Shown: positions 5,714-7,478 of the stretch, one piece after another
Position numbering within the stretch: position 1 is the first letter of the stretch
How the letters are laid out: every line of letters begins with the position of its first letter
From: Alistipes sp.
GTDB lineage: Bacteria; Bacteroidota; Bacteroidia; Bacteroidales; Rikenellaceae
Assembly (NCBI GenBank): GCA_031285485.1
Contig: JAITWC010000188.1
Span: 1 to 7,478, forward strand
Length of the DNA: 7,478 nucleotides
Direction: 5' to 3'
The notes under the pieces: generated by a model
The model's database searches: none
Seen by the model: the letters and a program-made list of their open reading frames with translations, nothing else
Told to the model about the DNA's origin: nothing
Position numbers and translations under genes: made by a program

Positions 5714-7429
5714 TTATCTCTCCATGATCTCGGGCAGTGGTGGGATGGAGGTGCAGGTGGCGTACATGCCCACGGTCGCCCCCACGAATCCCCCGGCGGT
5801 GTGGGTGCTCAGGTTATTCACGTCGATCCCTTCGGCCACAGTGTGCCACGTCCCCTCCGGATGGTGGGGGCAAGCGAAACTGAACGACCCGGTGCCTCGG
5901 TCGACCGAGATGCGCATCCTCATAGGCAAGTCGGCTTCTCCGTCGGGTAGCGCCATCACGGCTATGCGTTTCGTCACTCCGTTCTCGGTGCGGTCGAGCA
6001 CCACGGCAGGTTTGCCGCCGACTACTGTCTTGCCGAACACGAAACAGTAGCGCTCGTTCTGGAAGTAAGCCATACCGGCAAGTTCGGCACTGTTAGCGGG
6101 GTTGAACTCAAGGCCCGTTGTGGCTTCGAACACCTGATGCTGCTGGCGGCGTCCGATATAGGCGGGGTTGTCGAGGGTGTAAATCGAACGGGGTATGGCG
6201 TCGATCTCCATCTTGCCACCGCTCTGCCGCCACCACTCGCCGCGGGGCGTGCGGATGAACATCCATTCGTAGTCGAGCCGAGAGCCGTCGAACTCGTCCC
6301 TCCACGTAAAATTGCCCGTCAGATATGGATATCCCGTGCCGGGGCGCAGGTCGCTTTTGTCAACCACAGTCGGCACAGGTCGGCCCTTCTCCAGAACCAC
6401 CGGGTAGCCGTCTTTCCACTCGATGGGCAACATGAACGTCTCACGCCCAGTGTTGTAGAAGTTGCCCTCGTAGGGCCGACATGCGAGGAACACTCCCCAC
6501 CACTCGCCGCGGGCGTCCTGTATAAAGTCGAGGTGGCCAGTGGTGGAGACTTTATCGGGGCGCGCCTCGGGAAAGTCCCTCTGGGTGAGGATCGGGTTTA
6601 TGGGGTTCGACACATAGGGACCGGTGATCTTGTCCGATGTCAGTGCCACTTCGGAGTGCTGTTCCCAAGTGCCACCCTCGGCGGCTATCAGGTGATAGCG
6701 GCCGTTTATTTTATATATGTGCGGTCCCTCAATGTATTGCGGACGCGGCAGCCAGAAGAGACTCTCCTCGATCAATATCATTTGCGGCCCGACGGTGCAG
6801 TCGCGTTCGGTGTCGTACTCGCGCAGCACTATCTGCTTATGGTTGGGGAAACGCAGCAGCGGCGGGTCGGTGCGGTGAACGATCCACGCGCGGCCGTCAT
6901 CGTCGAAGAACATCGACGGGTCGATGTCGAACACCTCGGGCAGCAGTACCGGGTCACTCCAAACGCCCGAGTGGGGGTCTTTGGTCTTCACCAAAAAGTT
7001 CCACACGCCGTCGGTGCTGGTGGTTATCATATAGAAGGTGTCGTTGTGCGGATTGTACTCGATGGCCGGGGCATAGATCCCCCGCGAGTGGCGCAGACCG
7101 GCCAAATCGAGCTGCGAGGGGCGGTTCAACACGTGGCCAAGCGGAGTCCAGTTCACCAGGTCGCGGCTGTGAAAGATGGGCACCCCGGGGAAGTAGCCGA
7201 ACGACGAGTTGACCAGATAAAAGTCGTCGCCCTTGCGGCAGACGCTCGGGTCGGGCCAGAAACCTGCCATAATCGGATTGATGAATTGTCGGGAGGGATC
7301 GAAAGGTGTGGCGAAACGGGCGTCGTTGCCGGTGTACTCGAAGTGGTCGAACACGGCGCGGCTTGGGGCTGCGCCGTGCGTGGTGGTACCGGTGACGATG
7401 GAGGCTATCATGACGATTAATTTATTCAT
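5714..7429 (-). CDS. GH43 family glycoside hydrolase (alpha-L-arabinofuranosidase/beta-xylosidase type)
   Basis: This 571-residue secreted enzyme probably removes alpha-L-arabinofuranosyl or beta-D-xylosyl residues from plant hemicellulose or pectin fragments. The five-bladed propeller spans about residues 45-355 and shows the three GH43 acidic residues. These are D60 in GFWPDPSV (general base), D170 in DIDPSMFF (pKa modulator) and E234 in YIEGPHIY (general acid). STTGHLDF with H299 follows. Residues about 372-571 form the C-terminal beta-sandwich seen in xylosidase-like GH43 proteins (DEFDG, GEWW, VGMYAT), an arrangement like subfamily GH43_12; the subfamily is my inference. I chose the ATG at 7429 because the protein then begins MNKLIVMIASIV, a short signal-peptide-like segment. 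The upstream in-frame GTG at 7468 overlaps the promoter -7 box. No lipobox is visible, so the protein is probably periplasmic. It is the first gene of a three-gene minus-strand operon, 51 nt ahead of the GH9 gene. Family assignment is very secure; substrate is not. Confidence 0.95.
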   Translation of the reverse strand: MNKLIVMIASIVTGTTTHGAAPSRAVFDHFEYTGNDARFATPFDPSRQFINPIMAGFWPDPSVCRKGDDFYLVNSSFGYFPGVPIFHSRDLVNWTPLGHVLNRPSQLDLAGLRHSRGIYAPAIEYNPHNDTFYMITTSTDGVWNFLVKTKDPHSGVWSDPVLLPEVFDIDPSMFFDDDGRAWIVHRTDPPLLRFPNHKQIVLREYDTERDCTVGPQMILIEESLFWLPRPQYIEGPHIYKINGRYHLIAAEGGTWEQHSEVALTSDKITGPYVSNPINPILTQRDFPEARPDKVSTTGHLDFIQDARGEWWGVFLACRPYEGNFYNTGRETFMLPIEWKDGYPVVLEKGRPVPTVVDKSDLRPGTGYPYLTGNFTWRDEFDGSRLDYEWMFIRTPRGEWWRQSGGKMEIDAIPRSIYTLDNPAYIGRRQQHQVFEATTGLEFNPANSAELAGMAYFQNERYCFVFGKTVVGGKPAVVLDRTENGVTKRIAVMALPDGEADLPMRMRISVDRGTGSFSFACPHHPEGTWHTVAEGIDVNNLSTHTAGGFVGATVGMYATCTSIPPLPEIMER

Positions 7430-7467
7430 AAGATACGGAAAATAATTAGGTATAGGTTCATTTGGCA

Positions 7468-7475
7468 CAAAGTTA
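7468..7475 (-). promoter_or_regulatory. Bacteroidota-type promoter -7 box for the operon
   Basis: Read on the minus strand, these bases are TAACTTTG, an exact match to the TAnnTTTG -7 consensus of the primary sigma factor in Bacteroidota. Transcription would start a few bases downstream, near 7461. That leaves a leader of about 30 nt before the GH43 ATG at 7429, rich in A and T and without a Shine-Dalgarno. The matching upstream TTTG element would fall beyond the right edge of the window and cannot be checked. I found no CAAAnnTA (the same motif read on the plus strand) in the two gaps between the genes, which fits a single promoter for all three. Confidence 0.65.
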
Positions 7476-7478
7476 GTA

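Noticed and set aside
6137..7420. Plus-strand open frame of 427 codons opposite the GH43 gene
   Set aside because: Its composition is typical of antisense to a GC-rich gene, and the opposite strand carries all three GH43 catalytic acids in the right order.

Overview
The window looks like part of a carbohydrate-degradation locus from a GC-rich member of the Bacteroidota. The evidence is a TAnnTTTG-type -7 promoter box, A-rich leaders without Shine-Dalgarno sequences, and lipoprotein glycoside hydrolases with domain arrangements typical of the phylum. The GC-rich coding sequence in a glycan-degrading Bacteroidota suggests a gut lineage such as Alistipes/Rikenellaceae. That placement is an inference and was not tested by any search.

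Layout: three large genes fill 356-7429, all on the minus strand, so transcription runs from right to left. The first is a GH43 arabinofuranosidase/xylosidase-type enzyme (5714-7429), with a promoter -7 box at the right edge of the window (7468-7475). After 51 nt comes a GH9 lipoprotein with a large extra N-terminal region (3086-5662). After another 27 nt comes a GH127-type (DUF1680) lipoprotein with discoidin-like and PKD-like modules ahead of the catalytic domain (356-3058). I found no internal -7 box in either short gap, so the three genes probably form one operon. No SusC/SusD pair, regulator, transposase or RNA gene is visible.

The three enzymes plausibly cooperate on an L-arabinofuranose-decorated plant glycan. 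GH9 would cut a beta-1,4-linked backbone, GH43 would remove alpha-L-arabinofuranosyl or beta-xylosyl units, and GH127 would remove beta-L-arabinofuranosyl or related sugars. The real substrate cannot be read from sequence.

The left edge (1-355) has no recognisable gene. It holds the most unusual structure in the window: six 18-bp palindromes spaced exactly 42 bp apart (69-296). Some palindromes carry base changes on both arms that keep the pairing, and the array ends next to the operon in an extended 17-bp-stem palindrome (268-307). A second striking structure is a perfect 13-bp inverted repeat (3004-3033) inside the signal-peptide codons of the GH127 gene.
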